Assembly: GCF_001571245.1 (NCBI RefSeq)
Contig: NZ_BCTK01000014.1
Location: 124,001-188,000 of the forward strand
Direction of reading: 5' to 3'
DNA length: 64,000 nucleotides
Origin: Achromobacter piechaudii NBRC 102461
GTDB lineage: Bacteria > Pseudomonadota > Gammaproteobacteria > Burkholderiales > Burkholderiaceae_B
The notes below the pieces were generated by a model. That model made no database searches and was not told the DNA's origin. It saw only the letters and a list, made by a program, of their open reading frames with translations. Positions 44,274-54,075 of the stretch are shown piece by piece. Positions within the stretch are counted from its first letter, which is position 1; each line of letters opens with the position of its first letter. The position numbers were made by a program, and so were the translations under genes.

Positions 44274-45140
44274 TTAATTGGCCTGATCCTTGCCCGGATC
44301 CTGCGCCAGCACTTGGGGGTTGGGATAGCTGTCGGGCGCGGGCGCATCGGCCGGATCCACGCGCAGCGGCTGGTGCACGCGGCTGGGCGGCACGAGCGAT
44401 CCGGGATCGTCCGGGTTGGTCCACAGCGGGTCCGGGATTTCGGCAAAGACCTGGCGCAGGCGCTCGCCCCAGGTGCCGCGGATCATGCGGAAGTATTCGT
44501 TGCGTTCGTCGATGCTGGCGAAATGCGTAACGCGCAGCGCGCCCGTGTCATAGACCAGCAGGTCCAGCGGCAGGCCCACCGAGATGTTCGAGCGCAAGGT
44601 CGAATCCATGGAGATCAGCGCGCACTTGGCGGCCTCGTCCAGCGAGGTGTCGGGGCGCAGCACGCGGTCCAGGATGGGCTTGCCGTACTTGGCTTCGCCG
44701 ATCTGGAAGTACGGGCATTCCTGGCTGGCTTCGATGAAATTGCCCGCCGCGTAGACCTGGAACAGGCGGCAACCTTCGTTGCCGATTTGTCCCCCGAATA
44801 TCAGGCTGACGTTGAACTCCACGCCTTGCTCGTGCAGTGCGGGCGCTTCGCGGTGGTAGACCTCGCGCACCGCCGCGCCCACGCAGCGGGTGGCTTCGAA
44901 CAGGTCGGGCGCGTTCCAGATGGTTTCGCCGCCGACTTCGTGCTGGCGCACCAACGCATGCAGCACGGCCTGGCTGATGGCCAGGTTGCCCGAGGTCATC
45001 AGGACCATGACGCGCTCGCCCGGACGCTCGAAGACGGTCATTTTTCGGAAGACGCTGATCTGGTCCACCCCGGCGTTGGTGCGGGAGTCAGAGAGGAATA
45101 CCAGGCCGGCGTCGAGGCGGGCGGCTACGCAATAAGTCAT
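44274..45140 (-). CDS. Anbu, proteasome-beta-like peptidase
   Basis: The protein (288 residues) has the proteasome fold of the Anbu (ancestral beta subunit) family. It starts MTYCVAARLDAGLVFLSDSR: after Met removal the conserved Thr becomes residue 1, with Asp in LSDSRT and Lys in VFRKM as further active-site residues. QECPYFQIGEAKYGKPILDR and LISMDSTLRSNISVGLPLDLLVYD are family hallmarks. A Pro/Asp-rich tail of about 45 residues follows. Anbu assembles into rings or open helices; its substrate is not established. A terminator-like hairpin separates it from the upstream transglutaminase gene. Confidence 0.9.
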   Translation of the reverse strand: MTYCVAARLDAGLVFLSDSRTNAGVDQISVFRKMTVFERPGERVMVLMTSGNLAISQAVLHALVRQHEVGGETIWNAPDLFEATRCVGAAVREVYHREAPALHEQGVEFNVSLIFGGQIGNEGCRLFQVYAAGNFIEASQECPYFQIGEAKYGKPILDRVLRPDTSLDEAAKCALISMDSTLRSNISVGLPLDLLVYDTGALRVTHFASIDERNEYFRMIRGTWGERLRQVFAEIPDPLWTNPDDPGSLVPPSRVHQPLRVDPADAPAPDSYPNPQVLAQDPGKDQAN

Positions 45141-45157
45141 GATCGATCATTCAAAGA

Positions 45158-45187
45158 AACCACGCCGCATTGTATTGCGGCGTGGGC
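45158..45187 (-). terminator. terminator-like hairpin inside the Anbu operon
   Basis: CCACGCCGCA (45160-45169) and TGCGGCGTGG (45176-45185) form a perfect 10-bp stem with a six-base loop. On the minus strand it is followed by TTTCTTTG. It fills the 54-bp gap between the transglutaminase-like stop and the anbu start, so it may lower or gate anbu transcription. Confidence 0.7.
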
Positions 45188-45194
45188 GCGACGG

Positions 45195-45998
45195 TTATTG
45201 CTGGCCGGAAACCTGCACCTGCACGCTGATCTCCATGGATTCGTCGCCGCCGCCGCTGCGGACGCCGCGCACGGGCGAGGCCGAATCGTAATCCCGCGCC
45301 ACGGCCAGCCGGCAATGGCTGTCCGACGCGAACTGGCGGTTGGTGATGTCAACGCTGGTCCAGCCGACGTCGGCCAGGAACACGTCGGCCCAGGCATGGC
45401 TGGCCGAGTGTTCGGTGGTAGTGTGGACGTAGCCGCTGACGTAGCGCGCGGGTACGCCCAGGCCGCGCACGCAGGCCAGGAACAGGTGCGCGTGGTCCTG
45501 GCAGACGCCGTGGCCCATCGCCAGCACCTGGTTGGCGGCCGTGGTGACGTCGGTGGTGCCCGGCTCGTAGGCGACGCGGTCGCTGATGGCGTTGGCCAGC
45601 AGCAGGATGTCGTCCGGCGTGGTCAGGCCGTTGGGCAGCACGCCGCGCACGAAGGCGAGGATGGTGTCGTCGGCCTGGGTCAGGGGCGTCTGCACGCAAT
45701 AGGCATGCACGGGCAGGCGGCTGTCTTCGCTGCCGAGCAGGCCGCGCGTCAGCGGCGACACCTGCACCTGACCCACCACGCGCAGCTCGATGTCGGTATG
45801 AGGGCGGTTCAGAGTCAGCGTGTGCGTGATGTTGCCATACGCATCCATCTGCTTTTCCAGCGCGCCGGGTGCTTCGATGTTCCAGCGCAGCACGCGCTGG
45901 TGCTCGTCATCGCGCGGGGTCATGCGCAGCGTCTGGATGCTGTAGGTGACCGGCGTGGTGTAGCGGTAATGCGTGACGTGCGTGATGAACTGTTTCAT
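45195..45998 (-). CDS. transglutaminase-like cysteine peptidase of the Anbu operon
   Basis: The 267-residue protein has an N-terminal beta domain (THYRYTTPVTYSIQTLRMTPRDDEHQRVL) and a transglutaminase-like core: catalytic Cys in MGHGVCQDHAHLFLACVRGLG, His in ASHAWADVFL and Asp in SVDITNRQ. Proteins of this kind always travel with alpha-E and circularly permuted ATP-grasp genes. They are predicted to cleave or form isopeptide bonds. It starts 15 bp after the alpha-E stop. No signal peptide, so the cytoplasm is its likely place. Confidence 0.92.
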   Translation of the reverse strand: MKQFITHVTHYRYTTPVTYSIQTLRMTPRDDEHQRVLRWNIEAPGALEKQMDAYGNITHTLTLNRPHTDIELRVVGQVQVSPLTRGLLGSEDSRLPVHAYCVQTPLTQADDTILAFVRGVLPNGLTTPDDILLLANAISDRVAYEPGTTDVTTAANQVLAMGHGVCQDHAHLFLACVRGLGVPARYVSGYVHTTTEHSASHAWADVFLADVGWTSVDITNRQFASDSHCRLAVARDYDSASPVRGVRSGGGDESMEISVQVQVSGQQ

Positions 45999-46013
45999 GG
46001 TGCTGTCTCCGTG

Positions 46014-46991
46014 TTATGCCGACAGCGGGACCAGGAAGTCCTGGCTGATCCGGTTGCCCAAATCGTTGATGCGGTCCAGGAAATGGTCCAGATACTGGTG
46101 CAGGCCGCTATCCAGAATGTCTTCGACTCGGCCAAATTGCAGCTCGGCGCACAGCATGCCGGCGCGTCGCTGGGTTTCCGTTGAGCGCTGGTTGGACACG
46201 CGCGCCAGGTCTTCGGACACTGCCCGCATCGAGGCCAGCAGCGAACGCGGCATGTCGGGATGCAGGATCAGCAACTCGGCCACGCGGTCCGGCGTGATGA
46301 CGTCGCGGTACACCTTGCGGTAGATCTCCAGCCCGGACACGGAACTGAGCAGCGCCGACCATCGGTAGAACTCGCTTTGCAGCGCGGCGTTGCCCGATGC
46401 CTCGCCGCGCGATTCGGTAGCGGCGGCATGGCTGGCGCGTTCATGGAATTTCACGTCCAGCATGCGGGCGGTATTGTCCGCGCGCTCCAGGTGCATGCCG
46501 ATGCGCAGGAAGTACAGCGCTTCGTCTTCGAGCATGGTGCCGATGGTGACGCCGCGCGCCAGATGCGAGCGGAACTTCACCCATTCGAAGAATTCGCCGG
46601 GATTGCGTTCCAGCAGGCCGGTATGCAGATGCTTGAGCAGCTCCAGCCAGGTGGTGTTGTAGGTTTCCCAGACTTCGGTCGTCAGGCTCCCACGCACGGC
46701 GCGCGCGTTTTCGCGGGCGGCGCGCATGCAGGAATAGATCGACGAAGGGTTTTCCGGATCGCGCACCATGTATTGCAGCACGTCGCCGGGCGAGATCGAC
46801 GCGTACTTGCTTTGGTACAGCCCTTGCAGTTCGGAGATGCGCAGCACGCCCAGCCACGAGCCCTCACGAGTTTGCGTGTCTTGCGGCAACAGCGACATTT
46901 GCAGGTTCACGTCCAGCATGCGGGCCGTGTTCTCGGCGCGTTCGATGTAGCGGCACATCCAGAACAGGTTGTCGGCGGTTCGGCTCAGCAT
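46014..46991 (-). CDS. alpha-E domain protein
   Basis: This all-alpha protein (325 residues) begins MLSRTADNLFWMCRYIERAENTARMLDVNLQMSLL, the hallmark of alpha-E domains, and repeats a similar block (FLRIGMHLERADNTARMLDVKFH) near residue 180, suggesting internal duplication. It has no known activity and is thought to be a scaffold or partner of the ATP-grasp enzyme. ATG 46991 lies 2 bp after the ATP-grasp stop; the longer open frame reaching 47375 overlaps that gene and is rejected. Confidence 0.92.
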   Translation of the reverse strand: MLSRTADNLFWMCRYIERAENTARMLDVNLQMSLLPQDTQTREGSWLGVLRISELQGLYQSKYASISPGDVLQYMVRDPENPSSIYSCMRAARENARAVRGSLTTEVWETYNTTWLELLKHLHTGLLERNPGEFFEWVKFRSHLARGVTIGTMLEDEALYFLRIGMHLERADNTARMLDVKFHERASHAAATESRGEASGNAALQSEFYRWSALLSSVSGLEIYRKVYRDVITPDRVAELLILHPDMPRSLLASMRAVSEDLARVSNQRSTETQRRAGMLCAELQFGRVEDILDSGLHQYLDHFLDRINDLGNRISQDFLVPLSA

Positions 46992-46993
46992 GT

Positions 46994-48424
46994 TCAGTCC
47001 TCCAGAACCCAGGTGTCTTTGGTGCCGCCGCCCTGGCTGCTGTTGACCACCAGCGAGCCCTCGGTCAGCGCCACGCGGCACAGGCCGCCGGGCACCGTGC
47101 GGATGTCCTTGCCGCACAGCACATACGGACGCAGGTCGATGTGGCGCGGCGCCACGCCCGATTCCACGTAGGTGGGCACGGTGGACAGCGCCAGCGTGGG
47201 CTGCGCGATGTAGTTGGCGGGGTTGGCGCGCACGCGTTCCTTGAAGGCCTCGACCTCGGCGCGGCTGGCCGATGGTCCCACCAGCATGCCGTAGCCGCCC
47301 GCGCCATGCACTTCCTTGACGACCAGCTCGTGCATGTTGGCCAGCACGTGGGACAGCTCGTCCGGCCGGCCGCAACGCCAGGTCGGCACGTTCGACAGGA
47401 TGGGCTCTTCGCTGAGATAGAACCGGATCATGTCGGGAACGTACAGGTAGGTGGACTTGTCGTCGGCGATGCCCGTGCCGATGGCGTTGGCCAGCGTGAC
47501 GCGGCCGGCGCGGTACACCGACAGCAGGCCGGGCACGCCCAGCGCCGAGTCGGCGCGAAACGACAGCGGATCCAGGAAGTCGTCGTCCAGCCGGCGATAG
47601 ATGACGTCCACCTTGCGCGGACCCTGCGTGGTGCGCATGTAGACGGTGTTCTGTTCGACGAACAGGTCCTGCCCTTCGACCAGTTCCACGCCCATCTGCT
47701 GCGCCAGGAAGGCGTGCTCGAAGTAGGCCGAGTTGTACATGCCCGGGGTCAGCACGACCACGGTGGGATCGTCGCCGCCATGCGGGGCCACTTCGCGCAG
47801 GTTGTCCAGCAGCAGGTCGGGATAATGCGCTACCGGCTCGACCTTGATGCGGCTGAACGCATCGGGCATCAGCCGCATCGACATCTTGCGGTTTTCCAGC
47901 ATGTAGGACACGCCGGATGGCACGCGCAGATTGTCTTCCAGCACATAGAACTCGCCCGCGCCGGCCCGCACGATGTCCACGCCGGCGATGTGGCAGTAGA
48001 TGTCCTCGGCCACGTCCACGTCCTGCATTTCAGGGCGGTACTGGGCGTTAAGGAACACCTGTTCGGCTGGCACGACGCCGGCGCGCACGATGTCGTGGCC
48101 GTGATAGATGTCGTGGATGAACATGTTCAGCGCGCGCACGCGCTGCTTCAGCCCGGCTTCCAGGTGCCGCCATTCGTCGGCGGGAATGATGCGGGGGATG
48201 AGGTCGAACGGAATCAGGCGCTCGGTGCCGGCGGCGTCGCCCGCGACCGAGAAAGTGATGCCGACCCGCCGAAAGCTCAGGTCGGCCTCCAGCCGGCGCA
48301 CGGCCATGGCTTCGGCCGACTGCTCTTGGTGCCAGCGTTCGAACGCCTGGTATTGGGAGCGTATGCCGCCAGCGCTGTCGCGCATTTCGTCATAGGCGGC
48401 GGGACGGGATGGTCTGTCCTTCAT
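46994..48424 (-). CDS. circularly permuted ATP-grasp protein
   Basis: The protein (476 residues) belongs to the CP_ATPgrasp (DUF404/DUF407) family, predicted peptide or amide ligases. GAGEFYVLEDNLRVPSGVSYMLENRKM, VVLTPGMYNSAYFEHAFLAQQMGVELVEGQDL, VDVIYRRLDDDFLDPLSF and a C-terminal VVKEVHGAGGYGMLVGPSAS glycine-rich loop are visible; the order of these blocks reflects the permutation. GGAGGAG lies before the ATG. It is the first gene of the operon ATP-grasp, alpha-E, transglutaminase-like, anbu. Confidence 0.92.
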   Translation of the reverse strand: MKDRPSRPAAYDEMRDSAGGIRSQYQAFERWHQEQSAEAMAVRRLEADLSFRRVGITFSVAGDAAGTERLIPFDLIPRIIPADEWRHLEAGLKQRVRALNMFIHDIYHGHDIVRAGVVPAEQVFLNAQYRPEMQDVDVAEDIYCHIAGVDIVRAGAGEFYVLEDNLRVPSGVSYMLENRKMSMRLMPDAFSRIKVEPVAHYPDLLLDNLREVAPHGGDDPTVVVLTPGMYNSAYFEHAFLAQQMGVELVEGQDLFVEQNTVYMRTTQGPRKVDVIYRRLDDDFLDPLSFRADSALGVPGLLSVYRAGRVTLANAIGTGIADDKSTYLYVPDMIRFYLSEEPILSNVPTWRCGRPDELSHVLANMHELVVKEVHGAGGYGMLVGPSASRAEVEAFKERVRANPANYIAQPTLALSTVPTYVESGVAPRHIDLRPYVLCGKDIRTVPGGLCRVALTEGSLVVNSSQGGGTKDTWVLED

Positions 48425-48647
48425 GGCTCCTCCGATGCAATGCCTGCTGCCGGCTTGTGGTGGCCGGCTTGCACGCGGTCATTTGCCGGCCGATGGTTGG
48501 CCGGTCATAAACAATAAGCAACCTGCATGCCAGCTTTCGGGGACACAGGGCCCGTGGGCACAATATCCTCTGACGGGCGCGGAAAAGCCATCCCCGTTGC
48601 GGCCGATGGCACCGTTTTGGTGCGTGCCACCGGGCGCAACTGGTGCG

Positions 48648-49322
48648 TCAGTTCATGCGGAACGTATGCAAGGTGGTGCCGCCGGGGCCGCCCTGGGACA
48701 GCGGCGCCTGGGGCACCCAGCCGTCCTGGGTCAGCACCGCGTCCAGCGGGACGTCGTGCGAGGCCGCCTGGTAGTCAGCGTCCAGTTCGCCGCAGCTCCA
48801 GGCGATGCCGATGGTGATGAACGGATGGCCGCGCTCGCGCAGGGCGGCCAGCGTGCGGTCGTAGTAGCCGCCGCCGTAGCCCAGGCGGTCGCCTTGTTCC
48901 GTGTAACCCAGGGTGGGCACCAGGACCACGTCGGGCAGCACGTCGGGGCCGGCCACGGGTTCCTGGATGCCGTAAGGCCCGGCGCGCAGCTCGGCTTCGG
49001 GCGTCCAGGGCAGGAAGGCCAGCGGCGCGTTGCGTTCGCGCACCACGGGCAGCGCCACGCCGATGCCGTTTTCCACCCATTGCGACAGCAGCGGGCGCAG
49101 ATCGGGTTCATCGTCCATGGGCCAGAACGCCGCGACGGTGGCGGGCGCGGCGCGGCCGGCGCGCACGGCTTCATCGCGGGCGACATTGAGCCAGGTGAAC
49201 AGGCGCGCGCGCATCAGCAGCGCGCCGCGGCTGCGCTGGTCTTCAGGCATTTCGGCGCGCAGTTTCCGCAATCGCATGCGGTGCTGGACTGCGGTATCCT
49301 TTGGAGTATTTTGCGTAGTCAT
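48648..49322 (-). CDS. 5-formyltetrahydrofolate cyclo-ligase family protein
   Basis: This 224-residue protein matches YgfA/MTHFS: LRKLRAEMPEDQRSRGALLMRARL near residue 18, VAAFWPMDDEPDLRPLL, VLVPTLGYTEQGDRLGYGGGYYDRTLAAL with the ATP-binding GYGGGYYD, and LDAVLTQDGW at the end. It converts 5-formyl-THF to methenyl-THF with ATP. The ATG 49322 is preferred; the frame stays open far upstream only because it lies antisense to slt. It is divergent from the transglycosylase gene. Confidence 0.92.
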   Translation of the reverse strand: MTTQNTPKDTAVQHRMRLRKLRAEMPEDQRSRGALLMRARLFTWLNVARDEAVRAGRAAPATVAAFWPMDDEPDLRPLLSQWVENGIGVALPVVRERNAPLAFLPWTPEAELRAGPYGIQEPVAGPDVLPDVVLVPTLGYTEQGDRLGYGGGYYDRTLAALRERGHPFITIGIAWSCGELDADYQAASHDVPLDAVLTQDGWVPQAPLSQGGPGGTTLHTFRMN

Positions 49323-49367
49323 GCAGTGGCTGTAATGGGGGTGGACAATGAAGGCGAACGTGCTGAA

Positions 49368-49415
49368 ATCAGGCATGCGACAAACCAGCATGCGAGTTAC
49401 AGGCATGCGGCCATC
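49368..49415. repeat. three AGGCATGCG-like repeats in a divergent promoter gap
   Basis: GGCATGCGA (49372-49380), AGCATGCGA (49388-49396) and GGCATGCGG (49402-49410) recur at 14-16 bp spacing between ygfA and slt. GCATGC is itself a palindrome. They may be binding sites or chance low-complexity sequence. Confidence 0.35.
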
Positions 49416-49475
49416 GGGCAAGCGCATGTGGCCGTTCGGCAAGGCCGCCGTATGACGGCAAATGAGGGACACGGC

Positions 49476-51617
49476 ATGACACGTTCGCGGCAATCTGGAC
49501 GGTATCAGAAAATCCATCGGAAATCCCTGCAAGGTCCGACCCCGACCGACGCCCGCCTGGCCCTGCGCCGCTGGCTGCCATTGCTGGCGCTTTTCACCGC
49601 CGCATGCGCGCCGGTCGACGCCCAACAACGCAGCGCCGCCATCAACGCGCAACCGCAGCCGCCCGTGCAATCGGCGCAATCGGCCGCGCAACCCCTCATC
49701 GCTGTACCGCCCGCCGTGCTGGCGGGCCTGCCGCCCACGGCCGACACGCCCGCGCTGGCCGCCGTCGTGGCCGCGCGCGAAGCGATGAACCGCAAGCAGT
49801 GGTCCGTCCTGGGCGCCATGGTGCCGCAAGCCAAGTCTGACACGCTGGGCATGTACCCCGAATACTGGTTGCTTCGCTATCAGCTCTGGACGCCGCCGGC
49901 CACCGGCCGCCCCACGGCCGACCTGCAACGCTTCATCAGCAGCAATGGCGACGCCTATCTGGCCGACCGGCTGCGGGGCGACTGGCTGCTGGCCGCCGCC
50001 CGCAGCGGCGACTTCGAAACGGTGCGCAAGCTGGCGCCCGTCAAGAACAGCAACGCCCAGATCGAATGCGCCATCCTGGACGCCAAGCACATGACCGGCC
50101 AGCGCGCGACCGCCGAGCAGGCCATGGCGGCGTTTGCGCCCGGCTCCGCCTGCTGGGCGCTGTACGACCAGCTGGTGGCCGACGGCATCCTGGGGTGGGA
50201 ACAGCTGGAACCGCAGTTGCGCGACGCCATCGAGGCCGACAAGACGACCGATGCGCGCAAGCTGGTGCAGTACATGTTCGAGCCGCGCGACCTGAAAACC
50301 TACGACGTCCTGATGAAGGACCCGATGAAATGGTTGACCCGGCAAGACCGCATGCCGGTGGGCCGCAATGAAAAAGAACTGGTGACCATCGCGTTGGCGC
50401 GTCTGGCGCGTTCCGACGTCAGCGTCGCGGATTCCTACCTGCGCCGCGAATGGGCGAAGTCCATGTCCAAGCCCAACCTGGCTTGGGTGCGTGGCCAATA
50501 TGCGCTGATGGCCGCATTGAAGCTCGATAGCCGCGCCGATGACTGGTATCACGAAGCCGGCCACATCCGCATGACGGAATACAACGCGGGCTGGAAGGTA
50601 CGCGCCGCGTTGCGCCAGCCGAAGATCGACTGGAAGTGGGTCATCGAATCCATCGACGACATGCCGCCCGCGCAGCGCAACGATGCGTCGTGGGTGTACT
50701 GGAAGGCGCGCGGGCTGGCGGCGACGGGCCGCAAGGATCAGGCCAACGCGATGTACGCCAGCATTGCCGACCGTTTCGATTTCTACGGCCAGTTGTCGGC
50801 CGAAGAACTGGGCCGCCGCATCAATGTGCCGCCGCGTCCGGCGCCCATCACCGACAAAGAAATCGCCGAGGCCCGCGCCAATCCTGGCTTGCAGCGCGCC
50901 GTGCAGTTGTTCCGTTTGGGTTGGCGCGGCGAGGCCGTGCCTGAATGGAACTACACGCTGCGCGGCATGAATGACCGCCAGTTGATGGCCGCCGCCGAAC
51001 TGGCGCGCGCCGAGAACATCTACGACCGTGTGGTCAACACGTCGGACCGCACGGAAAAAGAGTTCGACTTCAGCCAGCGTTTCATTGCACCGTTTGAAGG
51101 CCGCGTCACCGCCAAGGCCAACGCCATTGCGCTGGACCCGGCGTGGGTCTATGGCCTGATCCGCCAGGAATCGCGCTTCATCATGGACGCGCGCTCGCAC
51201 GTGGGCGCCTCGGGCCTGATGCAGCTGATGCCGGCAACCGCCAAGTGGGTGGCCGGCAAGATCGGCATGACCGATTTCACGCCGGCCAGCGTCAACGATT
51301 TCGACACCAATACCGAACTGGGCACCAATTATCTGAACATGGTGCTGCGCGATCTGAACGGCTCGCAGATGCTGGCCAGCGCGGGCTATAACGCCGGGCC
51401 GCGTCGTCCGCACAATTGGCGCTCGACCTTCTCGCATCCCGTCGAAGGGGCCATCTTCGCCGAGACCATCCCGTTCAACGAGACGCGCACCTACGTGAAG
51501 AACGTGATGTCGAACTCGGTGTATTACGCGGCGATGTTCACGGGCCAGCCGCAGTCTCTGAAAGAGCGCCTGGGCAATATCGTGCCGCTGGGCGCCGAAA
51601 CCTCGTCGGTGCCATGA
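49476..51617 (+). CDS. slt: soluble lytic murein transglycosylase, Slt70-like
   Basis: The protein (713 residues) has a basic leader and hydrophobic segment ([14 protein letters not shown]), possibly a lipoprotein signal with Cys at about 45. A long alpha-superhelical region follows, then the C-terminal lysozyme-like domain: [33 protein letters not shown] with catalytic Glu565, and SAGYNAGP. It cleaves peptidoglycan to anhydromuropeptides in the periplasm. The ATG 49476 has GAGGGA upstream; upstream in-frame ATGs at 49452 and earlier lack support. Its stop overlaps cca (ATGA). Confidence 0.92.
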   Translation: MTRSRQSGRYQKIHRKSLQGPTPTDARLALRRWLPLLALFTAACAPVDAQQRSAAINAQPQPPVQSAQSAAQPLIAVPPAVLAGLPPTADTPALAAVVAAREAMNRKQWSVLGAMVPQAKSDTLGMYPEYWLLRYQLWTPPATGRPTADLQRFISSNGDAYLADRLRGDWLLAAARSGDFETVRKLAPVKNSNAQIECAILDAKHMTGQRATAEQAMAAFAPGSACWALYDQLVADGILGWEQLEPQLRDAIEADKTTDARKLVQYMFEPRDLKTYDVLMKDPMKWLTRQDRMPVGRNEKELVTIALARLARSDVSVADSYLRREWAKSMSKPNLAWVRGQYALMAALKLDSRADDWYHEAGHIRMTEYNAGWKVRAALRQPKIDWKWVIESIDDMPPAQRNDASWVYWKARGLAATGRKDQANAMYASIADRFDFYGQLSAEELGRRINVPPRPAPITDKEIAEARANPGLQRAVQLFRLGWRGEAVPEWNYTLRGMNDRQLMAAAELARAENIYDRVVNTSDRTEKEFDFSQRFIAPFEGRVTAKANAIALDPAWVYGLIRQESRFIMDARSHVGASGLMQLMPATAKWVAGKIGMTDFTPASVNDFDTNTELGTNYLNMVLRDLNGSQMLASAGYNAGPRRPHNWRSTFSHPVEGAIFAETIPFNETRTYVKNVMSNSVYYAAMFTGQPQSLKERLGNIVPLGAETSSVP

Positions 51618-52723
51618 CGCGGGACGCCGCCGTCGACGGCTTGCAGGTCTATATCGTGGGCGGCGCAGTGCGCGACGCGCTGTTGGGCCTGCCGCCCGGC
51701 GATCACGATTGGGTGGTGGTGGGCGCCACCCCCGAAGACATGGTCCGCCGGGGCTTCATTCCGGTCGGCGGCGACTTCCCGGTGTTCCTGCATCCGCGCA
51801 CCAAAGAGGAATACGCGCTGGCGCGCACCGAGCGCAAGTCGGGCCGGGGATACAAGGGCTTCACCTTCTACACCGGCGCTGACGTAACGCTGGAAGAAGA
51901 CCTGCGCCGCCGCGACCTGACCGTCAACGCCATCGCCCAGACCCAGGATGGCCAGCTCGTCGATCCGCTAAACGGCGTCGCCGACCTGCGTGCCCGTGTG
52001 TTTCGTCATGTGGGCGAGGCGTTCCAGGAAGATCCGGTCCGCATCTTGCGGCTGGGCCGTTTCGCCGCGCGTTTCGATGACTTTTCCGTGGCGCCCGAAA
52101 CGCTGGCGCTGTGCCGCGCCATGGTTGATGCCGGCGAGGCCGACGCGCTGGTTGCCGAACGGGTGTGGAAGGAACTGTCGCGCGGGCTGATGGCAAAAAA
52201 ACCTTCACGTATGCTGGAAGTGCTGCACACCTGCGGCGCGCTGGCGCGCGTGATGCCCGAGTTGCAGGGCGTTGACACGGTCAGCGCCGATGTGGACCGC
52301 GCGGCCGCGCAAGACTTGTCGATGCCGGGCCGTTATGCGCTGTTGTGCCGCTTGACGCCAGAGCGCGAGGCCCTGGGCCGGCGCATGCGCGTGCCCACCG
52401 AATGCAATGATTACGCGCGCTTGCTGCCCGAGGTCTTGTCGGGCCTGGATGCGGTTGAACGCGCGTCGGGCAATGACGAGGCCACCGAAGCGCAGCTGGC
52501 GCTGATGGAACGCGCGGACGCGCTGCGCAAGCCCGACCGGTTTTTCGACCTGCTCAAATGCGCGGGCATATTGCGCACCGTGGACATGCCCGCCTGGCAT
52601 GCGCGGGCCGACGCCGTGCGCGGCGTGGATGCGGGCGCCATCGCCAAGGCCTGCGCGGGCGAGCCGGCCCGCATCAAAGACAGCGTGCGGCAGGCGCGTC
52701 TGGAACGTTTGCGGGCGGGCTAA
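51614..52723 (+). CDS. cca: CCA tRNA nucleotidyltransferase
   Basis: This enzyme (369 residues) adds or repairs the 3' CCA of tRNAs. [25 protein letters not shown] gives the class II nucleotidyltransferase motif with the metal-binding [14 protein letters not shown] and [15 protein letters not shown] are the next conserved blocks. There is no C-terminal HD domain, so the length is nearer to short forms than to the E. coli enzyme. Start overlaps the slt stop. Confidence 0.94.
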   Translation: MTRDAAVDGLQVYIVGGAVRDALLGLPPGDHDWVVVGATPEDMVRRGFIPVGGDFPVFLHPRTKEEYALARTERKSGRGYKGFTFYTGADVTLEEDLRRRDLTVNAIAQTQDGQLVDPLNGVADLRARVFRHVGEAFQEDPVRILRLGRFAARFDDFSVAPETLALCRAMVDAGEADALVAERVWKELSRGLMAKKPSRMLEVLHTCGALARVMPELQGVDTVSADVDRAAAQDLSMPGRYALLCRLTPEREALGRRMRVPTECNDYARLLPEVLSGLDAVERASGNDEATEAQLALMERADALRKPDRFFDLLKCAGILRTVDMPAWHARADAVRGVDAGAIAKACAGEPARIKDSVRQARLERLRAG

Positions 52724-52753
52724 GGGCGGATTGAGCGCGCGCCTCGGCAGCGC

Positions 52754-53962
52754 TTACAGCTTGCCCAGGCGGTCACCGCGCGTAAAGCCGATCAGCGGTT
52801 CCGTCATCGCCCGACCCACGGCCAGCACTTTGAATAGTTCGCCCATTTCGGCTTCGGACAGCAGCTTTTGCACCGGCGCCACGGCCTGCGCGTATTGCTG
52901 CACATCCGAGGGATCCAGCTGGGCCAGCAAGTCCATCAGCCCCGCGTTCATCAGGAAGCGTGCCTGCGACGTGTAACCCAGCACTTGCAGGCCGGCTTCC
53001 AGCGCGGCGTCGGCCATGGCGGTGAAATCCACGTGCGCAGTGATGTCCTGCAAGCCCGGCGCGGTGAAGGGGTCGCCATGCGCGTGGTGACGCAAATGGC
53101 ACATGAGCGTGCCGCCCGCGCGTTGCGGGTGGTAGTACTCGTTGCGCGGAAAGCCGTAATCCACCAGTAGCGCCGCGCCGCGTTCGAGCCAACTGCCCAT
53201 GGCGGCAATCCAGGCCTCGCCCTGCAAATTGATTTCGGACACGTAGCCGGGCAGCGCCGGCATGCGCGCGGCCACGGCCTGGGCCAAGGCGGGCGGGGCG
53301 GGGCGGTCGCTCCAGACGAAGTCCTGCTGCGCGTCCAGGGACACGCCGCGTTCCATCACCGTGCCGTCTTCGCTCCAGCAGAACAGCGACACGGGCATGG
53401 CGTCCAGCACCTCGTTGGCCAGCACGCAACCGGCAAACGCATTGGGCAGGGCGTCCAGCCATTGCACGCGCGCGCCGAAAGCGGCGAGGCGTTCGGCCTG
53501 GCGCGCCCGCAGGTCTGCCGAGACTTCAAGGATCAGGTATTGTGTGTCGGTCAGGCCCAGCGCGTCCAGCTCGCGCAGCACGCCTTCCGCCAACGCGCCC
53601 GTGCCGGCGCCGAATTCCAGCACCGCATGCGTCTGCGTCTGGCGCAGCACCTGCGCGGCCTGACGCGCGATGGTGCGGGCAAACAGCGGCGTCAGTTGCG
53701 GCGCGGTGACGAAATCGCCGGCGGGCGCCTTGGCGTCGTCGTCCGCATCGGCCAGCTTGACGTTGCCGGCCGCGTAATACCCCAGCCCTGGCGCGTACAG
53801 GGCCTGGGCCATCCAGTGATCGAATGGCAACCACCCGCCATTGGCGGTGACGGCGGCGCGCAGTTGGGCGGCAGCGGCGTCGCTGTGTGCCTGCGCGGCG
53901 GCGGACAAGGGCGGGAGATTGGCGGGGGCGGGGCGTTGCATGGGGGATTGAGACGTGGGCAT
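52754..53962 (-). CDS. SAM-dependent methyltransferase, MidA/NDUFAF7 family
   Basis: The protein (402 residues) matches the COG1565 family. WMAQALYAPGLGYYAAGN and GDFVTAPQLTPLFARTIARQ open the domain, VLEFGAGTGALAEGVLREL binds SAM, and LANEVLDAMPV, LVDYGFPRNEYYHPQRAGGTL and HVDFTAMADAA follow. In mitochondria its relative methylates a complex I subunit; the bacterial target is unknown. It is convergent with cca. A shorter start at the second Met (MQRPAPAN) is possible. Confidence 0.9.
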   Translation of the reverse strand: MPTSQSPMQRPAPANLPPLSAAAQAHSDAAAAQLRAAVTANGGWLPFDHWMAQALYAPGLGYYAAGNVKLADADDDAKAPAGDFVTAPQLTPLFARTIARQAAQVLRQTQTHAVLEFGAGTGALAEGVLRELDALGLTDTQYLILEVSADLRARQAERLAAFGARVQWLDALPNAFAGCVLANEVLDAMPVSLFCWSEDGTVMERGVSLDAQQDFVWSDRPAPPALAQAVAARMPALPGYVSEINLQGEAWIAAMGSWLERGAALLVDYGFPRNEYYHPQRAGGTLMCHLRHHAHGDPFTAPGLQDITAHVDFTAMADAALEAGLQVLGYTSQARFLMNAGLMDLLAQLDPSDVQQYAQAVAPVQKLLSEAEMGELFKVLAVGRAMTEPLIGFTRGDRLGKL

Positions 53963-54022
53963 GTCGGCATTTTCCCAAAAAATCGGCGCGCTCGCCGTGG
54001 CGCGCGCGCGTGGGGAGCGCGA

Positions 54023-54052
54023 AAAAAAACCCCGCGACGGGCGCGGGGTCTT
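54023..54052 (-). terminator. Rho-independent terminator after rhlE
   Basis: ACCCCGCG (54029-54036) and CGCGGGGT (54042-54049) form an 8-bp stem with a five-base loop. Read on the minus strand it is followed by eight T. It lies 24 bp after the helicase stop. Confidence 0.88.
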
Positions 54053-54075
54053 TGCGACGGGTTCAGTCGGGCGAT

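Noticed and set aside
44313-46184. 623-codon plus-strand frame
   Set aside because: It is antisense to anbu and the transglutaminase-like gene, both of which have full catalytic motifs.
48648-51437. 929-codon minus-strand frame
   Set aside because: Only its last 224 codons (ygfA) are real; the rest is antisense to the transglycosylase gene.
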